From the NCBI GenBank assembly GCA_963841715.1, contig CAWJDP010000001.1, forward strand, positions 186,001 to 250,000: 64,000 bases of DNA. Reading direction: 5' to 3'. Each line of letters starts with the position of its first letter. Within the stretch, counting starts at the first letter, position 1. The translations under genes were made by a program, and so were the position numbers. Shown here piece by piece: positions 1-9,675 of the stretch. The notes below the pieces were generated by a model. The model had not been told where the DNA came from. It saw nothing but the letters and a program-made list of their open reading frames with translations, and searched no databases. Origin of the DNA: DASPWW01 sp963841715. Lineage in GTDB: Bacteria; Actinomycetota; Thermoleophilia; Solirubrobacterales; 70-9.

Positions 1-2
1 CG

Positions 3-2825
3 GGCCTCGCGACGCTCTCCGCCGCGCTCGCGTTCACGCTCTCCCTCGCCGGTCCGGCCCAGCATGCGGACGCCGCTGTGACCTCGAGCTGGTCGGTGGG
101 GACGTTGCAGCTGAGTGTCAGCTCCGATATCGCGTCCGATGCGATCACGATCGCCTGCGCGCCGACCGGCCCGCTGAGCAACCGCGTGACCGTCAACGGC
201 GCGAACGTCACCGTGACCGGCGACGGCGGCGGGGATCCGGGGATCCTCAACTGCGCCGAGGCGAGCTCGATCTCGGTTGACGGCCAGGGCGGCGCCGACA
301 CGATCGACCTCTCGGGCGTGAGCAACGCCACGTTGATGTTCATCAACCTCACCGGCGGGGACGTGAGCCTGCTCGGCGGGGCGGGCGCGGACACGCTGCT
401 CGGGTCGGGCGTCGGCGACGTGCTGAGCGGCGGGACCGGGAACGACTCGATCAACGGACAGGGCGGCTCCGACACCCTCGACTACTCGGCCGCCGCCGCC
501 GGCGTGACCGTCAACCTGCTCACAGGGACGGCGACCGGCGAGGGCACGGACACGGTGAACGCCGAGAACGCGTTCGGCAGCGCCCAGGCGGATTCGCTGA
601 CAGCCGGGACGGCGGTCACCTCGCTTGTCGGAAACGATGGCGGCGACACCCTCGCGGGCGGCTCCTCGGGCGGAACGCTTTCGGGCGGAAACGGCGACGA
701 CAGCGTCACCGGCGCGGGGAACGCGGACAGCCTGCTCGGCGACGCCGGCGCCGACACGCTCGACGGCCTCGCGGGGAGCGACACGGTGCTCGGCGGGACC
801 GAGGACGACTCGTTGCTCGGTGGCGACGGAGCCACGGACACGCTCGACGGTCAGGCCGGCGCAGCCGACATCGTCGACTACTCGGGCGCCGGCGGCGCGA
901 TCGACCTCAGCCTCGACGGAGCGCAGACGGTCGGTGGCGCCGAATCCGACAGCATCGCGGGCTTCGAGCAGGCACGCGGCACCGGGGCCGCGGACACGCT
1001 GACCGGGAGCGCGACAGCGGCGAACACGCTGCTCGGGGGCAACGGCGGCGACGTGATCGACGGGCTGAACCTCGACGACTCGCTCGACGGCGAGGCGGGC
1101 GCCGACGTCGTCAGCGGAAGCTTCGGAGCCGACACCGTGCTGGGCGGGAACGGCGCGGACACGCTCCAGGGCGACCCGGATGCCTCGGTCGCGGGCGGCT
1201 CCTTCAACGACACGATCGACGGCGGAGCGGGCGGGACGAACAACGACCTCCTGGTCGACGAGGTGCGCTCGACGAACGGCGACCTGCGGCTCAACGACAG
1301 CGTGATGAACGGCAACGGAACGGACCAGCTCACGGAGATCGAGCGCGCGTCGCTGGTCGGCAACTCGGGCGACAACCTGCTCGCGGCGAGTGACTCGTTC
1401 AACCCTCCCAGCCTCACCCCGGCGTTCTCCGGCCCGGTGACGATCGTCGGCGGCGACGGCGCGGACACGGTCCGAGGCGGGACGGCGAACGACAGCCTCG
1501 ACGGCGGAGCGGGGTCGGGCGACGAGATCAACGCGGTCTCGACCGGCGACCAGACGCTGACCGATGCCTCGCTGACGACCGCCGACCTCGGCACCGACTC
1601 GCTCGCCGGCTTCGAGACGGCGTCGCTCCAGGCCGCAAACGGCCAGGAGCAGAACAAGCTCGACGCGAGCGGGTTCTCCGGACCCGCGAGCCTGTTCGGG
1701 GGCATCGGATACGACACGCTGCTCGGCGGCTCGGCGGGCGACCTGCTGCAGCCGTCGAACCCGCAGGGCAGCGTCCCCGAGCCGCTGCCCGACTCGGTGA
1801 ACGGCAACGGAGGCTCGGACACGGTCAAGTACCTGGACGTCACCGGCCCGCTGAACATCGACCTTGGAGCCGGGACCGCGGTGGCCCCGGAGCTACCCAC
1901 CGATGACACCTGGGCCGTCCTCTCGAGCGTCGAGAACGCGATCGCGACCGACGCCAACGACACCCTGACGGGCGACGCGGGACCGAACGTCCTTGACGGC
2001 GACGACGGCGACGACATTCTTCGTGGCGGGGCGGCGAGCGACAGCCTGATCGGCGGCACTGGCGCGAACACGGCCGACTACTCGGACGATCCGGGGGGCG
2101 CCGGGATCGACGCGAACCTTGGCACCGGGCTCGTCGACAACGCCTCCACCGACACGCTCTCCGGGATTGAGAACCTGGTTGGGACCTCGTTCGGCGACTC
2201 GATCGAAGGCGACGGGGCGGCGAACGTCCTCGCCGGGGCGGGTGGCAACGACACGATCACCGGCGACGGCGGGACGGACACCCTGCTCGGAGGCACGGGC
2301 GACGACGTCCACAACTCTCAGGACGGAGGGGTCGTCGACGTCAACAACTGCGGGGACGACGTCGACACGGCCAACGCCGACGTCCAGGACACGAACGTCG
2401 CGTGCGAGACGGTGAACACTCCCGGAGGCGGGGGAGGAGGCGGGGGCGGGGGAGGAGGCGGTGGTGCCGACACGACCCCGCCCGTGCTCACGCTGTCGGG
2501 GGACAAGAAGCAGCACTCGAAATCAAAGGTCAAGGTCGACGCCGCCTGCGATGAGGCCTGCACCGTCGAGGGCACGGGAACGATCAAGGTCCCGAAGGCC
2601 AAGCACGCCAAGAAGAAGAGCTACGACCTCGGGTCGGACTCCGCCGACCTCATGCCGGGCGAGACCGAGACCCTGGTGCTGAAGCTGAAGAGCAAGGCGA
2701 GGAAGAAGGTCAAGAAGGCGTTCAAGAAGCACAAGAAGTCGACCGCGACGGTGAGCGTCAGCGCAGCGGACGCGGCCGGGAACCAGAGCGCCGGCGAGCG
2801 CAAGGTGAAGGTCAAGAAGAAGTAG
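3..2825 (+). CDS. secreted RTX-like Gly/Asp-rich repeat protein, 5' partial
   Basis: The reading frame is open to the left edge, so the start codon lies upstream. The first visible residues (LATLSAALAFTLSLAGPAQ) form a hydrophobic signal peptide ending near AHADAA, so the protein is exported. The body is about 800 residues of degenerate nonapeptide repeats of the GGxGxDxL type (for example GGDGADTV, GGNGADTL), the calcium-binding beta-roll pattern of RTX/hemolysin-type proteins. A run of about 14 glycines (near 2430-2465) links it to a C-terminal Ig/beta-sandwich-like segment starting DTTPPVLTLSG, and the last 50 residues are strongly lysine-rich. No catalytic domain is visible. A role as a surface or matrix calcium-binding protein is inferred. 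Confidence 0.8.
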   Translation, partial: GLATLSAALAFTLSLAGPAQHADAAVTSSWSVGTLQLSVSSDIASDAITIACAPTGPLSNRVTVNGANVTVTGDGGGDPGILNCAEASSISVDGQGGADTIDLSGVSNATLMFINLTGGDVSLLGGAGADTLLGSGVGDVLSGGTGNDSINGQGGSDTLDYSAAAAGVTVNLLTGTATGEGTDTVNAENAFGSAQADSLTAGTAVTSLVGNDGGDTLAGGSSGGTLSGGNGDDSVTGAGNADSLLGDAGADTLDGLAGSDTVLGGTEDDSLLGGDGATDTLDGQAGAADIVDYSGAGGAIDLSLDGAQTVGGAESDSIAGFEQARGTGAADTLTGSATAANTLLGGNGGDVIDGLNLDDSLDGEAGADVVSGSFGADTVLGGNGADTLQGDPDASVAGGSFNDTIDGGAGGTNNDLLVDEVRSTNGDLRLNDSVMNGNGTDQLTEIERASLVGNSGDNLLAASDSFNPPSLTPAFSGPVTIVGGDGADTVRGGTANDSLDGGAGSGDEINAVSTGDQTLTDASLTTADLGTDSLAGFETASLQAANGQEQNKLDASGFSGPASLFGGIGYDTLLGGSAGDLLQPSNPQGSVPEPLPDSVNGNGGSDTVKYLDVTGPLNIDLGAGTAVAPELPTDDTWAVLSSVENAIATDANDTLTGDAGPNVLDGDDGDDILRGGAASDSLIGGTGANTADYSDDPGGAGIDANLGTGLVDNASTDTLSGIENLVGTSFGDSIEGDGAANVLAGAGGNDTITGDGGTDTLLGGTGDDVHNSQDGGVVDVNNCGDDVDTANADVQDTNVACETVNTPGGGGGGGGGGGGGGADTTPPVLTLSGDKKQHSKSKVKVDAACDEACTVEGTGTIKVPKAKHAKKKSYDLGSDSADLMPGETETLVLKLKSKARKKVKKAFKKHKKSTATVSVSAADAAGNQSAGERKVKVKKK

Positions 2826-2877
2826 CCGCCGGGCCGCGTGGCCCCGGCCGACGGCGCCGCTCTGGAAAGATTGCGCC

Positions 2878-3810
2878 GTGCCGGATTCGGTGATCACGGT
2901 CCGCGGGCTCCGCAAGACCTACGGCGATCTTGAGGCGGTCCGCGGAATCGACCTCGAGGTGGAGCGCGGCGAGGTATTCGCGTTCCTGGGCCCGAACGGG
3001 GCCGGGAAGACGACGACCGTCGAGATTCTCGAGGGCTACCGCTCGCGCAGCGGCGGCGACGCTGAGGTGCTCGGGAGCGACCCCGCGCGCGCGACGCGGG
3101 AATGGCGCCAGCGGATCGGGATCGTGCTCCAGCAGTGCCGGATGCAGCCCGAGCTGACGGTTCGCGAGACGCTCGACCTCTACGCCGGCTACTACGACGC
3201 CCCGCGGCCGGTCGACGAGACGGTCGAGGTCGTCGGGCTCGGCGACAAGGCCGACGAGCGCGCGCGCAAGCTCTCCGGCGGCCAGCAGCGCCGCCTCGAC
3301 GTTGCGATGGCGCTGATCGGCGATCCCGAGCTGATCTTCCTCGACGAGCCGACGACCGGGTTCGACCCCTCGGCGCGCCGTCAGGCGTGGAGCGTGATCT
3401 CCAACCTCCGCAGGCTCGAGAAGACCGTCTTCCTGACCACGCACTACATGGAGGAGGCGCAGACGCTCGCCGATCGCGTCGCGATCATCTCCGCCGGGCG
3501 GATCGTCGCCGAGGGGCCGCCGGCCGAGCTCGGCGGGCGCGACGACGCGCCGACCCGGATCAGCTTCGCGCTCCCCGACCGCGTCGGCCAGGCCGACCTG
3601 CCGGGCGCGCTCCGCGGTGAGGCGCGCGAGGCCGACGGCGGTCTCCTGATCGAGTCGCGCGAGCCGGTCCGCACGCTCAGCGAGCTGACCGGATGGGCGC
3701 TCGAGCGCGGCGTCGAGCTCGAGGGGCTCGAGGTCCGCCGCCCGAGCCTCGAGGACGTCTACCTCGAGCTCACGGAGCAGGAGCCCCAGACGACGGTGAG
3801 CGGGGAATGA
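2878..3810 (+). CDS. ABC transporter ATP-binding protein, DrrA-like
   Basis: This is the nucleotide-binding subunit of an ABC-2 type exporter. Walker A is GPNGAGKTT near residue 40, the signature is LSGGQQRRLD, and Walker B is LIFLDEPTTG, followed by an H-loop TTHYMEEA. The length (310 residues) and the C-terminal extension after the NBD match the CcmA/DrrA family of drug or lipid exporters. The GTG start is chosen because the domain begins at once (VITVRGLRKTYG). The permease gene follows after 7 bases, so the two form one transcription unit. The substrate cannot be read from the sequence. Confidence 0.93.
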   Translation: MPDSVITVRGLRKTYGDLEAVRGIDLEVERGEVFAFLGPNGAGKTTTVEILEGYRSRSGGDAEVLGSDPARATREWRQRIGIVLQQCRMQPELTVRETLDLYAGYYDAPRPVDETVEVVGLGDKADERARKLSGGQQRRLDVAMALIGDPELIFLDEPTTGFDPSARRQAWSVISNLRRLEKTVFLTTHYMEEAQTLADRVAIISAGRIVAEGPPAELGGRDDAPTRISFALPDRVGQADLPGALRGEAREADGGLLIESREPVRTLSELTGWALERGVELEGLEVRRPSLEDVYLELTEQEPQTTVSGE

Positions 3811-3817
3811 GGCGCAC

Positions 3818-4594
3818 ATGACGGCAGGCACCCTCGTCCTCCACCAGTTCCGCTACGACCAGAAGACCTTCTGGCGCAACCCCGCGTCGGTCTTCTTCAC
3901 CGTGGCCCTGCCGCTCGTCTTCCTGTTCATCTTCGCGACGATCTTCGGCAACAACACGATCCACGAGCTCGGCGGGATCAAGGCGACGACCTACTACGTC
4001 CCCGCGATCACGACGCTCGCGGTGATCTCGGCGACGTTCGTCTACCCGGCGATCTCGGTCACGCGCCAGCGCGAGGCGGGGATCCTGAAGCGCCTGCGCG
4101 GGACTCCGCTGCCGAATTGGGTCTTCATCGCCGGCCGGGTCGGCAACGCAATCGTGATCTCGGTGCTGATGACGGCGCTGGTCACGATCGTCGGCAGGCT
4201 CGTCTACGGCGTCGCGCTCCCGGGCCTCGACCGAATCCCGGCGATTCTGGTCACGATCGCCGTCGGCGCGGCCTCGTTCGCGTGCATGGGCTTCGGGCTC
4301 ACGGTGCTGATCCCGACCGAGGACGCGGCGCCCGCGATCACGAACGCGTTCGCACTCCCGCTGTACTTCATCTCCGGGATCTTCATCCCCGAGAACGAGA
4401 TCCCCGACGGCGTCCTCAGCGTCGCCGACGTGTTCCCGTTCCGGCACTTCTTCCAGGCCTTCTTCAGCGCCTTCGACCCGCAGACGACCGGCTCCGGGTT
4501 CAAGCCGGAGGACCTGCTCGTGGTCGTCGTCTGGGGCATATTCGGCCTGATCGTCGCCGTGCGCTACTTCCGCTGGACGCCGAGCGGCGGGTGA
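3818..4594 (+). CDS. ABC-2 type exporter permease
   Basis: A 258-residue membrane protein with about six hydrophobic segments: residues 25-45, 60-80, 105-130, 140-160, 175-190 and 230-248. It has the ABC-2 hallmark REAGILKRLRGTPL after the second segment and the conserved late motif PLYFISGIFIP. It pairs with the ATPase 7 bases upstream. The pair resembles daunorubicin-type DrrA/DrrB exporters, where the permease homodimerises. No substrate clue is present. Confidence 0.92.
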   Translation: MTAGTLVLHQFRYDQKTFWRNPASVFFTVALPLVFLFIFATIFGNNTIHELGGIKATTYYVPAITTLAVISATFVYPAISVTRQREAGILKRLRGTPLPNWVFIAGRVGNAIVISVLMTALVTIVGRLVYGVALPGLDRIPAILVTIAVGAASFACMGFGLTVLIPTEDAAPAITNAFALPLYFISGIFIPENEIPDGVLSVADVFPFRHFFQAFFSAFDPQTTGSGFKPEDLLVVVVWGIFGLIVAVRYFRWTPSGG

Positions 4595-4646
4595 GCGGCG
4601 ATAGCTTGTAGGGCATATGGATATGGGCGATCAGGTGTGCGTGTAG

Positions 4647-5010
4647 ATGGCGAGTATTCAGGTCACGATCGCGGTTTCGGACATCGACCGCAGCATGGAG
4701 TTCTACGACGGTCTGCTCGCGCCGCTCGGCTGGCGCAGGCAGGGACCGGGCCAGAAGATGGGCTGGGGCCTGTGCGAAGCCGGAGTTCTTCATCGTCCCG
4801 AACGGGCGCGACCCGGCCGACGAGACGAAGATCTGCTTTCCGGCGCGCACCGTCCCCGCGGTCAAGGACGCCTGGGAGGCGGCGCTGCGGCTAGGCGGCA
4901 GCGACGACGGCCGGCCAGGCCAGCGGCCGGAGTTCGGCGCGACCTACTACTGCGCCTTCGTGCGCGACCCCGACGGCCACCGGCTCGAGCTCGCTGTGCT
5001 GCCGGATTGA
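4647..5010 (+). CDS. VOC (glyoxalase/bleomycin-resistance) family protein, frameshifted
   Basis: The first 44 codons read MASIQVTIAVSDIDRSMEFYDG, the start of a VOC half-domain. After GLCE the frame shifts by one base at 4778-4779 and continues as PEFFIVPNGRDPADETK and later TYYCAFVRDPDGHRLELAV to a TGA at 5008-5010. Rejoined, the protein is about 120 residues, a single VOC domain with the usual late metal-ligand Glu in the RLELA motif. The extra base makes GAA followed by G, an A/G doublet at a Glu wobble position, and I regard it as an assembly error. It is the first of a series of such lesions. Confidence 0.82.
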
Positions 5011-5053
5011 GCTAGGTTCTGGGGCAGGACACACGGCGACTCAGGAGGGCTAG

Positions 5054-6100
5054 ATGACGGTCATCGTCGGGATCAACGGCTTCGGCCGCATCGGGCGCAA
5101 CATCTTCCGCGCCGCCTACGAGGCCGACGCCGACCTCGAGGTTCGTCGCGGTCAACGACATCACCGATCCGGGCACGCTCGCCCATCTGCTCAAGTACGA
5201 CTCGATCGTACGGTCGCTTCCCGGGCGAGGTCGAGGAGCGCGAGGACGCGATCGCCGTCGACGGGCGCGAGGTCAAGGTGCTCTCGGAGCGCGATCCTGC
5301 CGAGCTGCCCTGGGACGAGCTCGGCGTCGAGGTCGTGATCGAGTCGACCGGGCTCTTCACGTCGCGCGACGACGCCGTCGAAGCACCTCGAGGCGGGCGC
5401 GAAGAAGGTGATCATCTCGGCGCCGGCGAAGGACCCCGACATCACGGTCGCGCTCGGCGTCAACTTCGACGACCGCCTACGACGCCGAGAGGCACAACAT
5501 CATCTCGAACGCGTCGTGCACGACCAACTGCCTCGCGCCGGTTGCGAAGGTGATCAACGACGCGGTCGGGATCGAGCGCGGGCTGATCACCACGATCCAC
5601 GCCTACACGGCCGACCAGCGGCTCCAGGACATGCCGCACAAGGACATGCGCCGGGCGCGCGCGGCGGCGATCAACCTGATCCCGACGACGACCGGTGCCG
5701 CGAAGGCGGTCGGGCTCGTGCTTCCCGAGCTGGACGGAAAGCTGAACGGGATCGCGATCCGGGCGCCGGTTGTCACCGGCTCGGTCGTCGACCTCGTCGT
5801 GCGAGGTCGGGCGCGAGACGACCGCGGACGAGCTCAACGCCGCCGTGCGCGAGGCCGCCGAGGGGCCGCTGAGCGGCATCCTCGCCTACACCGAGGACCC
5901 GATCGTCTCCACCGACATCATCAAGGACCCGCACTCGTCGATCTTCGACGCCGAGCAGACGATGGTGATCGAGGGACGGATGGTGAAGATCCGTCTCGTG
6001 GTACGACAACGAGTGGGGCTACTCGAACCGGTGCGTCGAGCTGGCCGCGAAGGTGCTGCAGCCGGAGACCGGCAGCGGTCGGTTGACGGCGGCCGGTTGA
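5054..6100 (+). CDS. gap: glyceraldehyde-3-phosphate dehydrogenase, multiply frameshifted
   Basis: Converts glyceraldehyde 3-phosphate, NAD and phosphate to 1,3-bisphosphoglycerate in glycolysis. The ATG follows a strong ribosome site AGGAGGG. The N-terminal Rossmann motif is VGINGFGRIGRNIFRA. The catalytic cysteine lies in NASCTTNCLAP, and the C-terminal WYDNEWGYSN motif is present. These pieces lie in different frames: one-base insertions occur near 5141, 5208, 5380, 5474, 5801 and 5992. Removing them gives a normal-length enzyme of about 340 residues ending at TGA 6098-6100. The stop overlaps the TTG start of pgk. Given a full set of conserved residues, the breaks are more likely sequence artefact than gene decay. 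Confidence 0.93.
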
Positions 6101-7290
6101 GCTTCGCCAAGGCGAGCGTTCGCGACGCCCCGGTCGCGGGGCGGCGCGTGCTGGTCCGGGTCGACTTCAACGTCCCGCTCGCCGACGGCGAGGTCGAGGA
6201 CGACACGCGGATCCGCGCGGCGCTGCCGACGATCGAGCTGCTGCGCGAGCGCGGCGCCGCGGTGATCCTCGTCTCGCATCTCGGGACGGCCGAAGGGGTC
6301 GACCCGACGCTGTCGATGGCGCCGGTCGCCGAGCGCCTCGGCCGAGCTGCTCGGCGACGAGGTTCAGCTCGCCGACGGCGTCGTCGGCGACGAGGTCGAG
6401 CGACAGGCCGGCGAGCTCGGCTCGGGCGAGGTGATGCTGCTCGAGAACAGCCGCTTCGAGCCCGGGGAGACCGAGAACGATCCCGAGCTGGCCGCGGCGC
6501 TGGCGCGCGCTCGCGCGACGTCTACGTCAACGACGCATTCGGCGCGGCCCACCGCGCCCACGCGACGCACCGAGGGCGTCGCCCGACTGCTTCCGGCCTA
6601 CGCGGGCCTTCTGCTCGAGCGCGAGGTCCGCGAGCTGACCGCGGTCCTCGACGACCCCGATCGCCCGCTCGTGATCGTGCTCGGCGGCGCCAAGGTGTCC
6701 GACAAGATCGGCGTGATCGAGCGCTTCCTCGAGACCGCCGACGCGATCCTGATCGGCGGCGCGATGTGCTTCAGCTTCTTCCGCGCGCAGGGCAGGCCGA
6801 CCGGCGACTCGCTCGTCGAGGAGGAGGGCGTCGAGCTCGCCAGGCACGCGCTCGAGCGCGCCGCGGAGTCCGACTGCGAGCTGCGCCTGCCGGTCGACCT
6901 CGTGATCGGCGACAGCTTCGACGCCGACGCCGAGCGCCGGGAGCTCGACGGCGTCGAGCGTTCCCGACGGCTGGATGGGGCTCGACATCGGCCCCCGCAC
7001 CGCCGCCGCCTACGCGGAGGCGATCGCGCGGCGCCGGGACGGTGTTCTGGAACGGGCCGATGGGCGCGTTCGAGCTCGAGCCGTTCGCGGCGGGCACGCG
7101 CGCGGTCGCCGAGGCGGTGGCCGAGGCGCGCGGCGAAGACCGTCGTCGGCGGCGGCGACTCGGCCGCCGCGCTCGCCGAGTTCGGGCTTGGCCGACGGGG
7201 TCGACTGGCTCTCGACCGGCGGCGGCGCCTCGCTGGAGCTGATGGAGGGCAGGGAGCTGCCCGGCGTGGAGGCATGCTCGATGCGAATGA
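6097..7290 (+). CDS. pgk: phosphoglycerate kinase, multiply frameshifted
   Basis: Transfers phosphate from 1,3-bisphosphoglycerate to ADP. The TTG start overlaps the gap stop (TTGA). The N-terminal substrate motif is VLVRVDFNVPL. Further hallmarks are LLENSRFEPGE, VYVNDAFGAAHRAHAT, VLGGAKVSDKI, TVFWNGPMGAFE and the C-terminal GGGDSAAAL and STGGGASLE. Frame breaks lie at about 6340, 6514 (GC), 6568, 6959, 7032, 7132, 7190 and near 7271. With these removed the product is about 395 residues, the normal size. The likely end is TGA 7288-7290, which lies inside the start region of tpiA, so the genes overlap as elsewhere in this run. Confidence 0.92.
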
Positions 7291-8073
7291 GGTACCGGGC
7301 AATGCTGAGCGGCGTCCCCTCGTCGCCGCCAACTGGAAGATGCACAAGACGATCGCGGAGGCCGAGAGCTTCCTCGACGGCGTTTCTGCCCCAGGTGGGC
7401 GAGCTCGGCGGGGTCGACGTCGTCGTCTGCCCGCCGTACACTGGCGCTGCGACCGCGGTCGAGCTGCGCTCGCAGAGTCGCGGTCGACGGATCGCCGCCC
7501 AGAACATGCACGAGGAGCCGAGGGCGCGTTCACCGGCGAGGTCTCGGCGCCGATGCTGCGTCGAGATCGGCGTCGACGGGGTGATCCTCGGCCACTCCGA
7601 GCGGCGCCAGTACTTCGGCGAGACCGACGAGGCGCTTGGCGCGCAAGGTCCCGGCGGCGCTCGCGGCCGGGCTCGATGCCGATCCTCTGCGTCGGCGAGA
7701 CGGAGGCGCAGCGCGACGCGGACGAGACCGAGGCGTGCTGCGGCGCCAGCTCGAGCGCCGACCTCGCAGAGGTCGCGACCGAGCGAGCTCGCGCGGCTCG
7801 TGATCGCCTACGAGCCGATCTGGGCGATCGGCACCGGCCGCAACGCCACGCCCGAGCAGGCCGCAGGAGGCGATCGCGTTCATCCGCTCGGTGGTCGCAG
7901 AGCGCGAGCGACGCCGCGGCGGCCGCGGTCCGGATCCTCTACGGGGGCTCGGTCAAGCCCGCCAACGCCGCCGAGCTGCTCGCGCCCGACGGGATCGACG
8001 GCGCGCCTGGTCGGCGGCGCGAGCCTGGACCCGGAGACGTTCGCGCGATCTGCCTGCGGCGGCGAAGCAGTGA
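7274..8073 (+). CDS. tpiA: triose-phosphate isomerase, multiply frameshifted
   Basis: Interconverts dihydroxyacetone phosphate and glyceraldehyde 3-phosphate. The start is ATG 7274. The motif LVAANWKMHKT carries the substrate-binding Asn and Lys. The catalytic His is in ILGHSERRQYFGE, the catalytic Glu in VIAYEPIWAIGTG, and the phosphate loop is ILYGGSVKPANA. Several frame breaks (7382, the 7470-7520 region, 7640-7760, 7860, 8005 and near 8047) interrupt it, and a few look like a single missing base rather than an extra one. The stop TGA 8071-8073 overlaps the GTG of gpmI. Reconstructed length is about 260 residues. Confidence 0.9.
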
Positions 8074-9619
8074 GCGCGGCACCGCCGCGTCGCCGGTCGG
8101 CGGTCGCTCGTCGTCCTCGACGGCTGGGGGCTCGGCCTCGCCGGCCCGGGGAACGCGATCAGCTCAGGCCGAGACGCCGGTCTTCGACGGGCTCTGGGAG
8201 CGATACCCGCACACCACGCTTGACCGCCGGCGGACGCGACGGTCGGGCTGCCCGACGGGCAGATGGGCAACTCCGAGGTCGGCCACCTGAACCTCGGCGC
8301 CGGCGCGGTCGTCAAGCAGGACCTGGCGCGCATCGACGACGCGATCGCCGACGGCAGCTTCTTCGAGAACCGGTGCTGCTCGAGGCCTGCGAGGCGGCGC
8401 CGACGCGGGCCCCGCGGCCGGCTGCACCTGATCGGGCTGCGTCTCGGACGGCGGCGTCCACTCGGGCTGGGAGCACATCGAGGCGTGCATCGAGCTGGCC
8501 GCGCGCGAGGGCGTTCCCGACCTCGTCGTGCACGCGTTCACCGACGGCCGCGACACGCTGCCGAACTCGTCGCCCGGCTACGTCGAGGAGGTCGAGCGCT
8601 GGCTGCGCCGCGCCGGGCGGGTCGGGACCGTCGGCGGCCGCTACTACGCGATGGACCGCGACCGGCGCTGGGAGCGGACCAAGCTCGCCTACGACGCGAT
8701 CGTCCACGCCGCCGGGCTGCCGCGCCGACGACGCCGAGGCGGCGATCAGGGAGGCGTACGAGCGCGGCGAGACCGACGAGTTCATCCGCCCGACGGTGAT
8801 CGGCGACTACGACGGGATGGCCGACGGCGACGCCGTCCTCCACTTCAACTTCCGCCCCGACCGCGCCCGGCGAGCTGATCGATGGCGCTCGGGCGAGCCC
8901 GACTTCGCCGAGTTCGAGCGCGGCCGGGCTGCCGGACGTCTACCTCGCGACGATGACCGAGTACCGCGCCGGCTGGCCCTACCCGGTCGCGTTTCCGCCG
9001 CACGAGCCCGAGACGACGCTCGCCGAGGTGATCGCCGAGCGCGGCGGGCGCCAGCTCCACGTCGCCGAGACCGAGAAGTACGCCCACGTCACCTACTTCT
9101 TCAACGGCGGTCGCGAGCGGGAGTGGGAGGGGGAGGAGCGCCGCCTCGTCGACTCGCCGCGCGACGTGCCGACCTACGACCACAAGCCCGAGATGAGCGC
9201 CGCGGGCAGCCGCCGACGCGTTCGCCGACCGCTGGCGGGCACGACGGCTACCGGTTCGGGATCATCAACTTCGCCAACGCCGACATGGTCGGCCACACCG
9301 GCGTCATCCCCGCCGCGATCGCGGCGGTCGAGGCGGTCGACGCGCTGCCTCGGCGAGGTCGTCGAGGCGGTCGACGGAAGGGCGGCGTGCCTGCATCGTC
9401 ACCGCCGACCACGGCAACGCCGAGCAACATGCTCGAGCCGGACGGCTCGCCGAACACCGCCCACTCGATCAACCCGGTGCCGCTGGTCGTCACCGTCGAC
9501 GGGCGTCGAGCTTGCGCGACGGCGGCGATCCTCGCCGACGTCGCGCCGACGGTGCTCGCGCTGCTCGGGATCGAGCAGCCGGCAGGCGATGACCGGCGCG
9601 CTCGCTGATCGAGGGCTAA
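8070..9619 (+). CDS. gpmI: 2,3-bisphosphoglycerate-independent phosphoglycerate mutase, multiply frameshifted
   Basis: Converts 3- to 2-phosphoglycerate with two Mn ions (alkaline-phosphatase fold). Recognised by LVVLDGWGLG, the nucleophile Ser motif GLPDGQMGNSEVGHLNLGAG, AFTDGRDT, RPTVIGDYDGMADGD, FNFRPDRAREL, NFANADMVGHTG, TADHGNAE and SINPVPLVV. More than a dozen frame breaks exist, for example at 8106, 8167, 8222, 8440, 8723, 8871, 9428, 9504, 9514 and 9527. One near 8371 looks like a missing C. The GTG start overlaps the tpiA stop, and the TAA is at 9617-9619. In-silico repair gives about 510 residues, the expected size. Confidence 0.92.
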
Positions 9620-9675
9620 TCGGGAATCTGCATCTTCCTCGTCGCCGACAGGCCACGCCGGCTCAGGCTCCGCGG

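Noticed and set aside
878..2071. Long minus-strand open frames opposite the RTX-like gene and many other genes
   Set aside because: At about 70% GC, antisense frames stay open by chance. They are Ser/Pro- or Arg-rich, with no domains, ribosome sites or conserved neighbours.
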